A stretch of 6,318 nucleotides of DNA, taken from Calditrichia bacterium. Lineage in GTDB: Bacteria; Calditrichota; Calditrichia; JAJRVZ01. The first letter of the stretch is position 1; every line of letters starts with the position of its first letter. This document shows, one piece after another, positions 1 to 6,318 of the stretch. The notes under the pieces are model-generated. The model did no database searches and had not been told where the DNA came from. It worked only from the letters and a program-made list of their open reading frames with translations. The stretch covers positions 1 through 6,318 of the forward strand of contig DAOWAQ010000122.1 in NCBI GenBank assembly GCA_030634505.1, written 5' to 3'. Made by a program: the position numbers and the translations under genes.

Positions 1-673
1 CCTGATATTTTCTTGATTTGAATGTCACATTAAATCCACTGTTAATCACACCGTTTTGTATAATATTCACCTTCCATTCTGTACATAACCATTTATTCTC
101 AACTAAACCAAAAATGGGATATGTGTTTATCGTCTGATTAATGCTTTGATAAATTGTTTCAATTCTAAAACACAGTGCATTTACTCCAAAATAGAATTTC
201 ATTTTCACTGGTATATTATTTTCATATGAATCAAATATTATATGTACGGTGTCATCGATAGTATTAATACTATAATCTTCCGGAAGGTCATATAATAGAC
301 TACCACCTAAAAATCTTTGCCAATCTATAAATACACCCCTAAGCCCTTGTAACATTTCATTTTGAAGCTGAACTATTTTTACTTGTTGAGTTGAATCCAG
401 ATTTGGAGGAACAGATTGTCTGTTTAAATTTAATTGCCTTGGTTTTATCCAAATAAATTCAATTGGTGAATATTTATCATGATTAATGATTTCTTTGGTT
501 TGATACTCAAAATTATCCGAAGTAATTAAAACCGAAAAATTATTTACATCTGATGAGCCTAAATTATGATATATTGAATTTGCCCTGTTAAAAAATGTTT
601 GTTCATCAAATTGTGCATTTACGTTTAGATATAAAATGATATTTAAGAGTAATATTATATTACTTTTCTTCAT
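1..673 (-). CDS. Secreted protein of unknown function, possibly LolA-like (3' part beyond window)
   Basis: An open frame of 224 codons runs from an ATG at 673-671 to the left edge without a stop, so the C-terminus is missing. The first 20 residues look like a Sec signal peptide: two lysines, a hydrophobic stretch (IILLLNIILYL) and a likely signal peptidase I site after NVNA, before QFDEQ. There is no lipobox cysteine. The mature part is rich in beta-type sequence, with 'NNFSVLIT' near residue 45 and 'NKWLCTEWKVNI' near residue 193. That layout resembles LolA/DUF4292-type periplasmic proteins that bind lipids or lipoproteins, but this is only an impression of fold and the family is not recognised with confidence. 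The start overlaps the end of the upstream channel gene by 14 bases in another frame, which implies cotranscription and perhaps translational coupling. Only a weak purine-rich stretch (GAAGAGA) precedes the ATG. That it is a real gene is fairly sure; its function is not. Confidence 0.5.
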   Translation of the reverse strand, partial: MKKSNIILLLNIILYLNVNAQFDEQTFFNRANSIYHNLGSSDVNNFSVLITSDNFEYQTKEIINHDKYSPIEFIWIKPRQLNLNRQSVPPNLDSTQQVKIVQLQNEMLQGLRGVFIDWQRFLGGSLLYDLPEDYSINTIDDTVHIIFDSYENNIPVKMKFYFGVNALCFRIETIYQSINQTINTYPIFGLVENKWLCTEWKVNIIQNGVINSGFNVTFKSRKYQ

Positions 674-1652
674 AGTCTGCAATCTCTTCTAATGTTTTTA
701 ATTCGGTAATTTCTCCTATTACTACCAGGGTGTCTCCCGTTTGTATTTCCGTTTCTGATCTTGGATTATAAATTAGCTTGCCGTCTTTTCTATAAATTGA
801 TAAAATAATTACATTAAGCTTTCCTCGTATGCCTGACTTTGCCAGTGTTTTTCCAATAAGTTTTGATTTATCGCCAATATTAATCTCTTCTATTTGTAAT
901 CCCAGATCCGGCAGTGAAAACAATTCATCCATATAATCCACAACTTTGGGTTTTAATAACGCATGTGTTATTCGAAATCCGCTGATCTCGTAGGGCAGTA
1001 TCACTTTATCTGCTCCCGCCTTTAGAAGTTTTTGTCTTGATGATTCATCGTCAGCCCTAACTATTATTTTTAATTTATCATTTAATCCTCTCGCTGTAAG
1101 TGTGGCATAAACATTAGCAATATCATCGCTTAATACTGCTACAAGCCCTATGGCATTTTTTATTCCGGCAGTTATTAAAATATCATCTTCTGTCGCATCT
1201 CCATGTATATAGGTATAGTTATTGTTTTTGACATTTGCAATGTGGTCTTCATCTTTTTCAATAACTACAAATGATTTCTTTCTGCTATGAAGTTCACTTG
1301 CTATCTTTTCACCCATTCTTCCATGTCCACATATAATGTAATGACCCTTCATTTTGTTTAATTGTTTTTGCATTTTTCCCTTTCGAAATATTTGTTCTTC
1401 AAAAATTACATAATTTATTTTTCCCAATGCATAAAATAAAAAGGAAACCCCAAGTATTATTAGAAACATTGTGAAGATTCTACCGGGAGCAGACAATGGT
1501 TGAAATTCTTTAAATCCGGTAGTAGACAACGTGATTACTGTCATATAAAGTGAATCAAAAAATCCCCAACCCTCAATAACAGAATACCCTGCTGTTCCGA
1601 CAATAAATAAAACGAGAATAAAAATTATACTTTTTTGTAAGCTTTTAATCAT
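660..1652 (-). CDS. Two-TM potassium channel family protein with cytoplasmic RCK (TrkA-N/TrkA-C) domain
   Basis: This 330-residue inner-membrane protein has the plan of MthK-type prokaryotic K+ channels. TM1 lies at about 7-23, the pore helix at about 33-43, the filter region at 44-49, and TM2 at about 58-80. A basic linker (about 90-102) leads to an RCK/TrkA-N Rossmann domain at about 103-220, with the nucleotide loop GHGRMG at 109-114, an acidic residue at the end of strand 2 (E132) and GDAT at 151-154. A TrkA-C domain occupies about 240-325. Such channels form tetramers gated by ligands (Ca2+, nucleotides, NAD(H)) bound to the RCK ring. The filter reads TTGFKE where the K+ channel signature is TVGYGD: the second glycine is lysine, so K+ selectivity is not assured. 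The only good start is the ATG at 1652. No Shine-Dalgarno sequence precedes it. It is divergent from mtnA and heads a pair with the secreted protein downstream. Family assignment is firm; ion and ligand are inferred. Confidence 0.9.
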   Translation of the reverse strand: MIKSLQKSIIFILVLFIVGTAGYSVIEGWGFFDSLYMTVITLSTTGFKEFQPLSAPGRIFTMFLIILGVSFLFYALGKINYVIFEEQIFRKGKMQKQLNKMKGHYIICGHGRMGEKIASELHSRKKSFVVIEKDEDHIANVKNNNYTYIHGDATEDDILITAGIKNAIGLVAVLSDDIANVYATLTARGLNDKLKIIVRADDESSRQKLLKAGADKVILPYEISGFRITHALLKPKVVDYMDELFSLPDLGLQIEEINIGDKSKLIGKTLAKSGIRGKLNVIILSIYRKDGKLIYNPRSETEIQTGDTLVVIGEITELKTLEEIADYEEK

Positions 1653-1658
1653 AATAAA

Positions 1659-1687
1659 AATTTAATACCAGCTTGATTATTTATCAA
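1659..1687 (-). promoter_or_regulatory. Candidate sigma-70-type promoter of the channel gene, possibly leaderless
   Basis: Read on the minus strand, TTGATA (1687-1682) resembles a -35 box (consensus TTGACA). After a 17-base spacer, TAAATT (1664-1659) matches the -10 consensus at four of six positions. Transcription would then begin at about 1651-1653, at the channel ATG (1652), giving a leaderless or near-leaderless mRNA. That would agree with the lack of a ribosome binding site. In AT-rich DNA such matches arise easily, so this is a weak inference. Confidence 0.3.
1673..1687. promoter_or_regulatory. TTGAT-N5-ATCAA inverted repeat, possible operator
   Basis: A perfect 5-base inverted repeat, TTGAT (1673-1677) and ATCAA (1683-1687), is separated by TATTT. 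It lies in the divergent region between the channel gene and mtnA and covers the candidate -35 box of the channel. The half-sites are those of FNR-type regulators of the CRP/FNR family, but the consensus FNR site has a 4-base spacer and this one has 5. The match may be chance in AT-rich DNA. Confidence 0.25.
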
Positions 1688-1761
1688 TAAACAGGGCTTG
1701 GTATTTTTACTTTTCGTGTCTCCTCTTCATCTTTATCTTTCTTGATATTATTTAGTATTTT

Positions 1762-1778
1762 AGTTAACTTTTTTAACT
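1762..1778. repeat. Small inverted repeat just upstream of mtnA
   Basis: AGTTAA (1762-1767) and TTAACT (1773-1778) form perfect 6-base arms around CTTTT, ending two bases before the mtnA ATG. It could be an operator or a weak AU hairpin over the translation start. No Shine-Dalgarno sequence is present in the same stretch. With no G or C beyond one pair per arm, it may be only compositional. Confidence 0.25.
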
Positions 1779-1780
1779 TT

Positions 1781-2827
1781 ATGTATACTGAATCGATTGT
1801 ATTAACCGAAAAAAACAAATTAAAAATAGTTGACCAAACGTTGCTCCCGGGGCAACTGAAATATATAAAAATAAATGGGCTTGAGGATTCTATAGAAGCT
1901 ATAAAAAAGTTGAAGATTCGTGGTGCTCCTGCAATAGGAGTCATGGCAGCATATACCCTTTATATTATAGCGAACAACCTTAAATCCTTTTCAAGAAATA
2001 GATTTTTTGAAGAATTAAAATTTGCCGGCATTGAACTAAAAAACAGCCGGCCAACTGCTGTAAATTTGGAATGGGCAATCGAAAGAATAAATCAGGTTAT
2101 CTCGGATAATCCAAATAAGATACAATCTGATATAGCAAAATTATTAAGAAAAGAAGCTTTAGAAATACACTCAGAAGATCGGGATTCTTGTCATCAAATA
2201 GGTATTAATGGGCTTGAGATTGTTCCGGAAAAAGCGAACATTGTTACGCATTGTAATACTGGTAGTTTGGCGACCGGCGGATGGGGCACTGCGCTGGGTA
2301 TCATTTATGCCGCTGCTGAAAAAAATATAAGTCTGCATGTTTATGTAAATGAAACCCGTCCCCTGGGGCAAGGAGCAAGGTTGACATTCTGGGAATTAAA
2401 TCAAGCTGGCATTCCCTGTACTTTAATTGCAGACAGCATGGCAGCTTCACTTATGGCTGAAAGTAAAATAAACTTGGTCTTGTTTGGCGCCGACAGAATT
2501 GCAAAAAACGGTGATGTAGCGAATAAAATTGGATCATATAATTTGGCCGTTGCAGCTAACTATCATAAAATACCGTGTTATTCAGCTGCCCCGGTATCCA
2601 CATTTGATTTTGATATGAATTGTGGATCTGATATTCCAATTGAGAAAAGAGAGCCTGACGAAATTTTGGACATTTATAATTACAAAAAAGGAAATAGTGA
2701 TTTAGATGTATATAATCCGGCTTTCGATATTACACCAGCGGAATTACTATCAGGCATTATTACAGAAAAAGGTATTATTAAACAACCATTAAAAATAAAC
2801 ATTTCAAAATTAATTAATCACAATTAA
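1781..2827 (+). CDS. mtnA: S-methyl-5-thioribose-1-phosphate isomerase MtnA
   Basis: This cytoplasmic enzyme of the methionine salvage pathway converts 5-methylthioribose-1-phosphate to 5-methylthioribulose-1-phosphate. It belongs to the eIF2B-alpha/beta/delta-related family. The 348 residues are the usual length and the family motifs appear in order: VDQTLLPGQLKY (17-28), RGAPAIG (47-53), the active-site stretch HCNTGSLATGGWGT with catalytic Cys158, ETRPLGQGARLT (191-202), DSMAASLM (218-225), GADRIAKNGDVANKIGSY with catalytic Asp238, IEKREP near 280 and NPAFDITPAELLSGIITEKG near the end. I chose the ATG at 1781. An in-frame TTG at 1742 would add 13 residues (ILFSILVNFF...) that are not typical of the family. 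No ribosome binding site is visible upstream. Minor departures from the common active-site wording (TGALATAGYGT) leave the catalytic residues intact. No other salvage gene is present in the window. A TPR lipoprotein gene follows after 31 bases, probably in the same transcript. Confidence 0.97.
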   Translation: MYTESIVLTEKNKLKIVDQTLLPGQLKYIKINGLEDSIEAIKKLKIRGAPAIGVMAAYTLYIIANNLKSFSRNRFFEELKFAGIELKNSRPTAVNLEWAIERINQVISDNPNKIQSDIAKLLRKEALEIHSEDRDSCHQIGINGLEIVPEKANIVTHCNTGSLATGGWGTALGIIYAAAEKNISLHVYVNETRPLGQGARLTFWELNQAGIPCTLIADSMAASLMAESKINLVLFGADRIAKNGDVANKIGSYNLAVAANYHKIPCYSAAPVSTFDFDMNCGSDIPIEKREPDEILDIYNYKKGNSDLDVYNPAFDITPAELLSGIITEKGIIKQPLKINISKLINHN

Positions 2828-2847
2828 ATTCAATTTTATTAATTTAC

Positions 2848-2853
2848 AAGGAG
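2848..2853 (+). promoter_or_regulatory. Strong ribosome binding site of the TPR lipoprotein gene
   Basis: AAGGAG lies five bases before the ATG at 2859. It is a near-perfect Shine-Dalgarno sequence, in contrast to mtnA just upstream, which has none. It fixes the start codon of the lipoprotein. Confidence 0.85.
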
Positions 2854-2858
2854 AAAAA

Positions 2859-3944
2859 ATGAAGAAATCTTATGTACTATTAATTATGACTTTGGCATTA
2901 ATAATTTTACTTGCCGCATGTCGTGATCCTAGCTTAGAGCAGGCAATCATTGATTATAAGGGTAGTCGGTGGGATCAAGCTTATGCTTCTATAAAAAAAG
3001 CAGTAGAAAAAGTTCCCCAAGATCCCGAAGCATGGTATTATTATGGCGAAATTGCCGGACAGCAAGGGGATATTAAAGAAATGGTTGATGCATATGATAA
3101 ATCGTCAGCTTTAAAAAATACTTTTGAAGTACAAATTCAAAATTCTAGAAATCGTTACTTTTCAAAATTTTACAATAGCGGCGTCCAATCCTATAATAGT
3201 TTTATTAAACTCGAAGACAAAGAAAGCGAAAATGCCTCAAAAGTGTTAAATAAAATGATCGATGAATTTCAGAAAGCATTGATAATTAAAAAAGATTTTC
3301 AAGCTAATCGATTGATTTCTATTGCATATAATAATTTAAAAGATGACGAGAACCGCCTAAAATATTTGATATTAACCACTGAAAGCAAACCGGATAGTGC
3401 ACTCGGTTGGATTGATTTAGGTTTTTATTTCAGAACTTTAAAAGAATATGAAAAGTCAATTGAGTATTTTGAAAAAGCACTTAAAATAGAGCCCGAAAAC
3501 ACAAATGCATTAACCTTATATGCGGAATGCCTGGACTTCTCCGGTAAAAAGGAAGAAGCCATTGCCGCATACAAGAATGCTGTTGAAGTAAATCCTGAAG
3601 AAAAAGCGATTCCTTTTAACTTAGGCTTGTTGTTTTATAAAGAAGCAAACCGTGAAAATATAGAAGATACTGATAGAATTAAATACTTAGGTGACGCCGA
3701 AATATATTTTGAAAAAGTATATGATCTGGATCCTGAATTTAAAGAAATATATGACTTATATGGTAGAGTATTAATAGATTTGAAAAAATTTGATGTTGCC
3801 GAACAATTATTGCTAGAGGGTACTAAATATTTTCCTGATGCCGCCAGTATTTGGACAAATTTAAGTTATGTTTTTGCCAACCTAAACAAAGTGGATAAAG
3901 CAAATGAAGCGGCCAAAAAAGCAAAAGAACTATCCGAATTATAA
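2859..3944 (+). CDS. TPR-repeat lipoprotein of unknown function
   Basis: This 361-residue protein begins with a lipoprotein signal peptide: MKK, a hydrophobic core (about 5-18) and the lipobox LAAC with Cys21 as the lipid-anchored residue. The residues after Cys (RDP) do not include the Asp at +2 that retains E. coli lipoproteins in the inner membrane. The rest is almost wholly helical tetratricopeptide repeats: about 24-53, 57-85, 147-178, 181-214 (WIDLGFYFRTLKEYEKSIEY is a textbook unit), 215-248, 249-293 with an insertion in the helix turn, 294-327 and 328-358. The stretch at about 90-146 is helical and less regular. TPR arrays are protein-binding scaffolds, and lipid-anchored ones often serve envelope assembly or secretion complexes, but nothing here points to a particular partner. 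It has a strong ribosome binding site, follows mtnA by 31 bases and ends seven bases before a terminator hairpin. Coding status and lipoprotein nature are firm; the role is unknown. Confidence 0.9.
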   Translation: MKKSYVLLIMTLALIILLAACRDPSLEQAIIDYKGSRWDQAYASIKKAVEKVPQDPEAWYYYGEIAGQQGDIKEMVDAYDKSSALKNTFEVQIQNSRNRYFSKFYNSGVQSYNSFIKLEDKESENASKVLNKMIDEFQKALIIKKDFQANRLISIAYNNLKDDENRLKYLILTTESKPDSALGWIDLGFYFRTLKEYEKSIEYFEKALKIEPENTNALTLYAECLDFSGKKEEAIAAYKNAVEVNPEEKAIPFNLGLLFYKEANRENIEDTDRIKYLGDAEIYFEKVYDLDPEFKEIYDLYGRVLIDLKKFDVAEQLLLEGTKYFPDAASIWTNLSYVFANLNKVDKANEAAKKAKELSEL

Positions 3945-3950
3945 TTCAAC

Positions 3951-3981
3951 AAAAAAAGGCAGAAACCATCTGCCTTTTTTA
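3951..3981. terminator. Bidirectional intrinsic terminator between the TPR gene and rex
   Basis: A perfect 12-base stem pairs AAAAAAGGCAGA (3952-3963) with TCTGCCTTTTTT (3969-3980) around the loop AACCA. The GC part is GGCAGA/TCTGCC, with a run of A on the left and T on the right. It therefore provides a U-tract in both directions and can end both the plus-strand mtnA-TPR transcript (stop at 3944) and the minus-strand gyrA-rex transcript (stop at 4006). Confidence 0.9.
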
Positions 3982-4005
3982 TATTCTCTTTTATTCAATA
4001 ACTTC

Positions 4006-4626
4006 TTATTTATTCGCCAAGAAATAAGATAGAGCTTCTAATTCAATTGACATATTCTCATTTTTAACCATAACGGTTTCCGGCGACTTAATATTCAATG
4101 GTGCAAAATTTAATATAGCGCCTATGCCTGCCCCCATGGCAATATCTGCAACACTTTGGGCAACATTAGAAGGTACGGCAATAATTACTATTTGAATTTT
4201 TTCATTCTTTAAATGCATTGCTGCATCTGAAAAATTCTTTATTTCCAGGTTTTTTACTTTTTTGCCAATTTTATTTTTGTCATGATCCAATAAAAGTTTT
4301 ATCAAAAATCCCTGTTTTTTAAATTCAGCATAGTCAATTAATGCCATACCAATATTTCCCACTCCAATAACGGCAACATTCCACTGCTGATTTAAGCCAA
4401 GAATTTTTCCAATATTGTTTTTTAATTCTTCAATATTATAGCCAAGTCCTCGTTTTCCAAACGTACCAAAAAAAGATAAATCTTTTCTTACTTGAGCGGA
4501 AGTTACACCATCAATTTCTGCAATTTCATCAGATGAAACCGTTTCAATGTTTTTTTCTTGTAATCTTTCAAGCGTTCTGTAATATTTGGATAATCGATTA
4601 ATGGTTGAATCCGAGATTTTTTTCAT
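4006..4626 (-). CDS. rex: Redox-sensing transcriptional repressor Rex
   Basis: Rex is a cytoplasmic dimeric repressor that reads the NADH/NAD+ ratio. It binds operators when NADH is low and leaves them when NADH binds, releasing genes of fermentation and respiration. This 206-residue protein is of normal length. An N-terminal winged helix (about 5-75) contains the recognition region VTSAQVRKDLSFFGTFGKRGLGYN (41-64). A Rossmann domain follows with GVGNIG (88-93) and the acidic strand end LLLDHD (111-116). The conserved IIAVPSNVAQ, GAILNFAPLNI and SYFLANK segments close the protein with its domain-swapped C-terminal helix. The ATG at 4626 is correct. A TTG four codons upstream (4638) sits within the ribosome binding site GGGAGGAAG and would not be used. 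The gene follows gyrA on the same strand after 47 bases, so cotranscription is likely. No clear Rex operator (TTGTGA-N6-TCACAA) is visible near it. Confidence 0.97.
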   Translation of the reverse strand: MKKISDSTINRLSKYYRTLERLQEKNIETVSSDEIAEIDGVTSAQVRKDLSFFGTFGKRGLGYNIEELKNNIGKILGLNQQWNVAVIGVGNIGMALIDYAEFKKQGFLIKLLLDHDKNKIGKKVKNLEIKNFSDAAMHLKNEKIQIVIIAVPSNVAQSVADIAMGAGIGAILNFAPLNIKSPETVMVKNENMSIELEALSYFLANK

Positions 4627-4627
4627 T

Positions 4628-4636
4628 CTTCCTCCC
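4628..4636 (-). promoter_or_regulatory. Ribosome binding site deciding the rex start
   Basis: On the minus strand GGGAGGAAG lies just upstream of the ATG at 4626, a strong Shine-Dalgarno sequence that excludes the upstream in-frame TTG at 4638. Its first Gs also belong to a small hairpin, CCCA/TGGG (minus-strand arms at 4647-4644 and 4637-4634), which could partly cover the site. Confidence 0.8.
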
Positions 4637-4673
4637 AATAAAATGGGTCTGTATCATTATTTTTATTGATATA

Positions 4674-6318
4674 CTATTCTTCTTCTTCCTCAGATACAAT
4701 TTTGGCGACGTCGCTTATTTGTGCATCTTCTCCCAGTCGCATTAATCTTACACCCTGGGTATTTCTGCCTATTACTTTTATATTTCCGATATGCTGCCTA
4801 ATTGCAACACCTTTTTCTGTAATAATAATTATATCTTCATTATCAACAACTTCTAATACAGTAACGATATGGCCGGTTTTTTCATTAACTTTCATCGTTA
4901 TAATTCCCTTGCCACCACGGTTTTGTACCCGGTAGTCACCAACATTGCTTCTTTTGCCCATTCCTCTTTCAGAAACCGTAAGTAAGGTTGCTTCTCTTTT
5001 CACTACTACCATTCCAATCACATTATCACCTTCACGTAGAGTAATGCCTTTTACTCCCGTTGCAGTTCTTCCCATTTCTCGCACATTGCTTTCGTGAAAT
5101 CTAATTGAAAAACCATTCTTGGTTGCTAAAATAATATCATTACTGCCTGTTGAATGCTTCGCTTCTATTAAACTATCATCTTCCCTAATATTAACAGCTA
5201 CTATGCCTCCTCTTCTTGGCCGGCTGTATGCTGATAATTCTGTTTTTTTAATTATACCTTTACTTGTAGCAACGACTATATTTCCACCGTCATCAAAATT
5301 CTTTACGGCGATAAAAGCTTTTATTTTTTCATGCTTTTCAATATCAATCATATTCACAATCGGTCTTCCGCGAGTTGTCTTTCCGGCTTGTGGAATTTCA
5401 TGAACCTTTAACCAGTAACATTTACCTTTATCGGAGAAGAATAAAATATAATGGTGGGTACTTGCGATAAACATGTGTTCGATAAAATCTTCTTCTCGTG
5501 TTGTAGCGCCCGTAGATCCTTTCCCCCCTCTTCTTTGTCTTCGATAACCACTGGTTGGAAATCTTTTAATGTTGCCTCTATGTGAAATCGTAATAACCAT
5601 ATCTTCTTCGGCAATCATGTCTTCAATGCTTAATTCCTCGTAATTTGTAATAATCTCAGTACGTCTTTCGTCCCCATAGTTCTTTTTAACTTCTGACAAT
5701 TCCTCTTTAATAATTTGCATTCGTAGCTGTTTGTTGTCCAGAATTGCTTTTAGTTTTTCAATAAATTTTATTAATTCGCGATATTCATCTTCTATCTTCT
5801 GTCTTTCCAGGCCAGTTAATCTTTGTAATCGCATTTCCAGAATTGATTTTGCCTGAATCTCTGATAACTTGAACTGTTTTATTAGTTTTTCTTTTGCAGA
5901 TTCGGGGTCTTTGGATTTCTTTATTAATTCAATTATTTCATCAATATTATCAATTGCAATTTTTAATCCTTCAAGAATATGGGCCCGGTTTTCAGCTTCC
6001 TTTAGCTCAAACTTTGTACGTCTTGTTATAATTTCGTGGCGATGATTTATATATTCCTGTAAAACTTGTTTTATATTTAGAACTTTTGGCTGTCCTTTAA
6101 CCAGAGCAAGCATTATTATTCCAAATGTAGTTTGCATCTGGCTGTGTTTGTATAAATAGTTTAGAATAGACCTGGGATTTGCGTCTTTTTTCAAATCAAT
6201 TACCACACGCATACCATCACGATCTGATTCATCTCTTAAGTCTGATATTCCTTCAATTTTTTTCTGCTGTACCAATTCGGCAATTTTTTCTATCATGTTT
6301 GTTTTATTAACCTGGTAG
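4674..6318 (-). CDS. gyrA: DNA gyrase subunit A (N-terminal part beyond window)
   Basis: The frame is open to the right edge (it begins YQVNKTNMIEKIAELV), so 547 residues are visible. By comparison with E. coli GyrA, roughly the first 265 residues, with the winged helix and catalytic tyrosine, are missing. The visible part starts in the tower domain. The long coiled coil of the DNA/C-gate follows, with LSEIQAKSILEMRLQRLTGLE at its tip (about 5810-5870). The C-terminal six-bladed pinwheel is complete, with six repeats of the 'hydrophobic strand, KG or RG, basic' type. Blade 1 carries a perfect GyrA box, QRRGGKG (5537-5517), needed to wrap DNA and diagnostic of gyrase rather than topoisomerase IV ParC. 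A related QNRGGKG occurs in blade 5. The roughly 45-residue insertion of E. coli GyrA before the coiled-coil tip is absent, and the tail is only a short acidic SEEEEE. GyrA works with GyrB (not in the window) to introduce negative supercoils using ATP. rex follows after 47 bases. Confidence 0.98.
   Translation of the reverse strand, partial: YQVNKTNMIEKIAELVQQKKIEGISDLRDESDRDGMRVVIDLKKDANPRSILNYLYKHSQMQTTFGIIMLALVKGQPKVLNIKQVLQEYINHRHEIITRRTKFELKEAENRAHILEGLKIAIDNIDEIIELIKKSKDPESAKEKLIKQFKLSEIQAKSILEMRLQRLTGLERQKIEDEYRELIKFIEKLKAILDNKQLRMQIIKEELSEVKKNYGDERRTEIITNYEELSIEDMIAEEDMVITISHRGNIKRFPTSGYRRQRRGGKGSTGATTREEDFIEHMFIASTHHYILFFSDKGKCYWLKVHEIPQAGKTTRGRPIVNMIDIEKHEKIKAFIAVKNFDDGGNIVVATSKGIIKKTELSAYSRPRRGGIVAVNIREDDSLIEAKHSTGSNDIILATKNGFSIRFHESNVREMGRTATGVKGITLREGDNVIGMVVVKREATLLTVSERGMGKRSNVGDYRVQNRGGKGIITMKVNEKTGHIVTVLEVVDNEDIIIITEKGVAIRQHIGNIKVIGRNTQGVRLMRLGEDAQISDVAKIVSEEEEE

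Noticed and set aside
1742..1780. Upstream TTG start for MtnA adding 13 residues
   Set aside because: The added residues are hydrophobic and atypical of the family, no ribosome binding site precedes the TTG, and the ATG at 1781 gives the usual length.
1684..1944. Minus-strand open frame of 86 codons across the divergent region and the start of mtnA
   Set aside because: It lies mostly antisense to conserved mtnA sequence, has low-complexity content and shows no family resemblance.
2171..2371. Minus-strand open frame of 66 codons inside mtnA
   Set aside because: It is antisense to the catalytic region of MtnA and is explained as a shadow of that gene.
2813..2830. A Rex-operator-like half-site (TCACAA) at the end of mtnA
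   Set aside because: The other half of the dyad (TTGTGA) is missing at the proper spacing, and the sequence is within AT-rich coding DNA.
2822..2844. AATTAA/TTAATT inverted repeat between mtnA and the TPR gene
   Set aside because: It contains no GC pairs and has no following T-run beyond background, so it is neither a terminator nor a credible operator.
4666..4935. Plus-strand open frame of 89 codons opposite the end of gyrA, hydrophobic and serine-rich
   Set aside because: The hydrophobicity is what antisense reading of the GyrA C-terminal strands gives; there is no ribosome binding site or recognisable domain.
5119..5614. Two further open frames (plus strand 5119-5403, minus strand 5408-5614) inside gyrA
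   Set aside because: Both lie wholly within the conserved GyrA C-terminal domain in other frames or strands.

Overview
This is a low-GC stretch of bacterial chromosome carrying six genes, two of them cut by the window edges. The content is mostly conserved housekeeping functions. I see no mobile element, CRISPR array, tRNA or rRNA, and no convincing undescribed system. The host is probably Gram-negative: one gene encodes a predicted lipoprotein with TPR repeats and another a short secreted protein. Low GC, a Rex regulator and a GyrA without the large insertion found in the E. coli protein would suit a member of the Bacteroidota/Ignavibacteria/Marinimicrobia side of the FCB group, but that placement is a guess. 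The standard genetic code fits every gene.

Layout. On the minus strand at the left are a secreted protein of unknown function (running off position 1) and, upstream of it in transcription order, a two-transmembrane RCK potassium-channel-type protein. These two overlap by 14 bases and are almost certainly cotranscribed. A 128-base AT-rich divergent region (1653-1780) follows, with a short TTGAT/ATCAA dyad. On the plus strand come mtnA (methionine salvage) and, 31 bases later, a TPR lipoprotein, a likely two-gene operon. A strong bidirectional terminator (3951-3981) separates this operon from a convergent minus-strand pair, gyrA followed by rex. GyrA lacks its N-terminal part, including the catalytic tyrosine, because the gene continues past position 6318.

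The genes do not form one pathway. MtnA recycles methylthioadenosine carbon to methionine, GyrA introduces negative supercoils, Rex senses NADH/NAD+ and the channel likely handles K+ under ligand control. The points most worth a second look are the channel's non-canonical selectivity filter (TTGFKE instead of TVGYGD), a possible leaderless promoter for that channel with a dyad on its -35 element, and rex lying directly downstream of gyrA.
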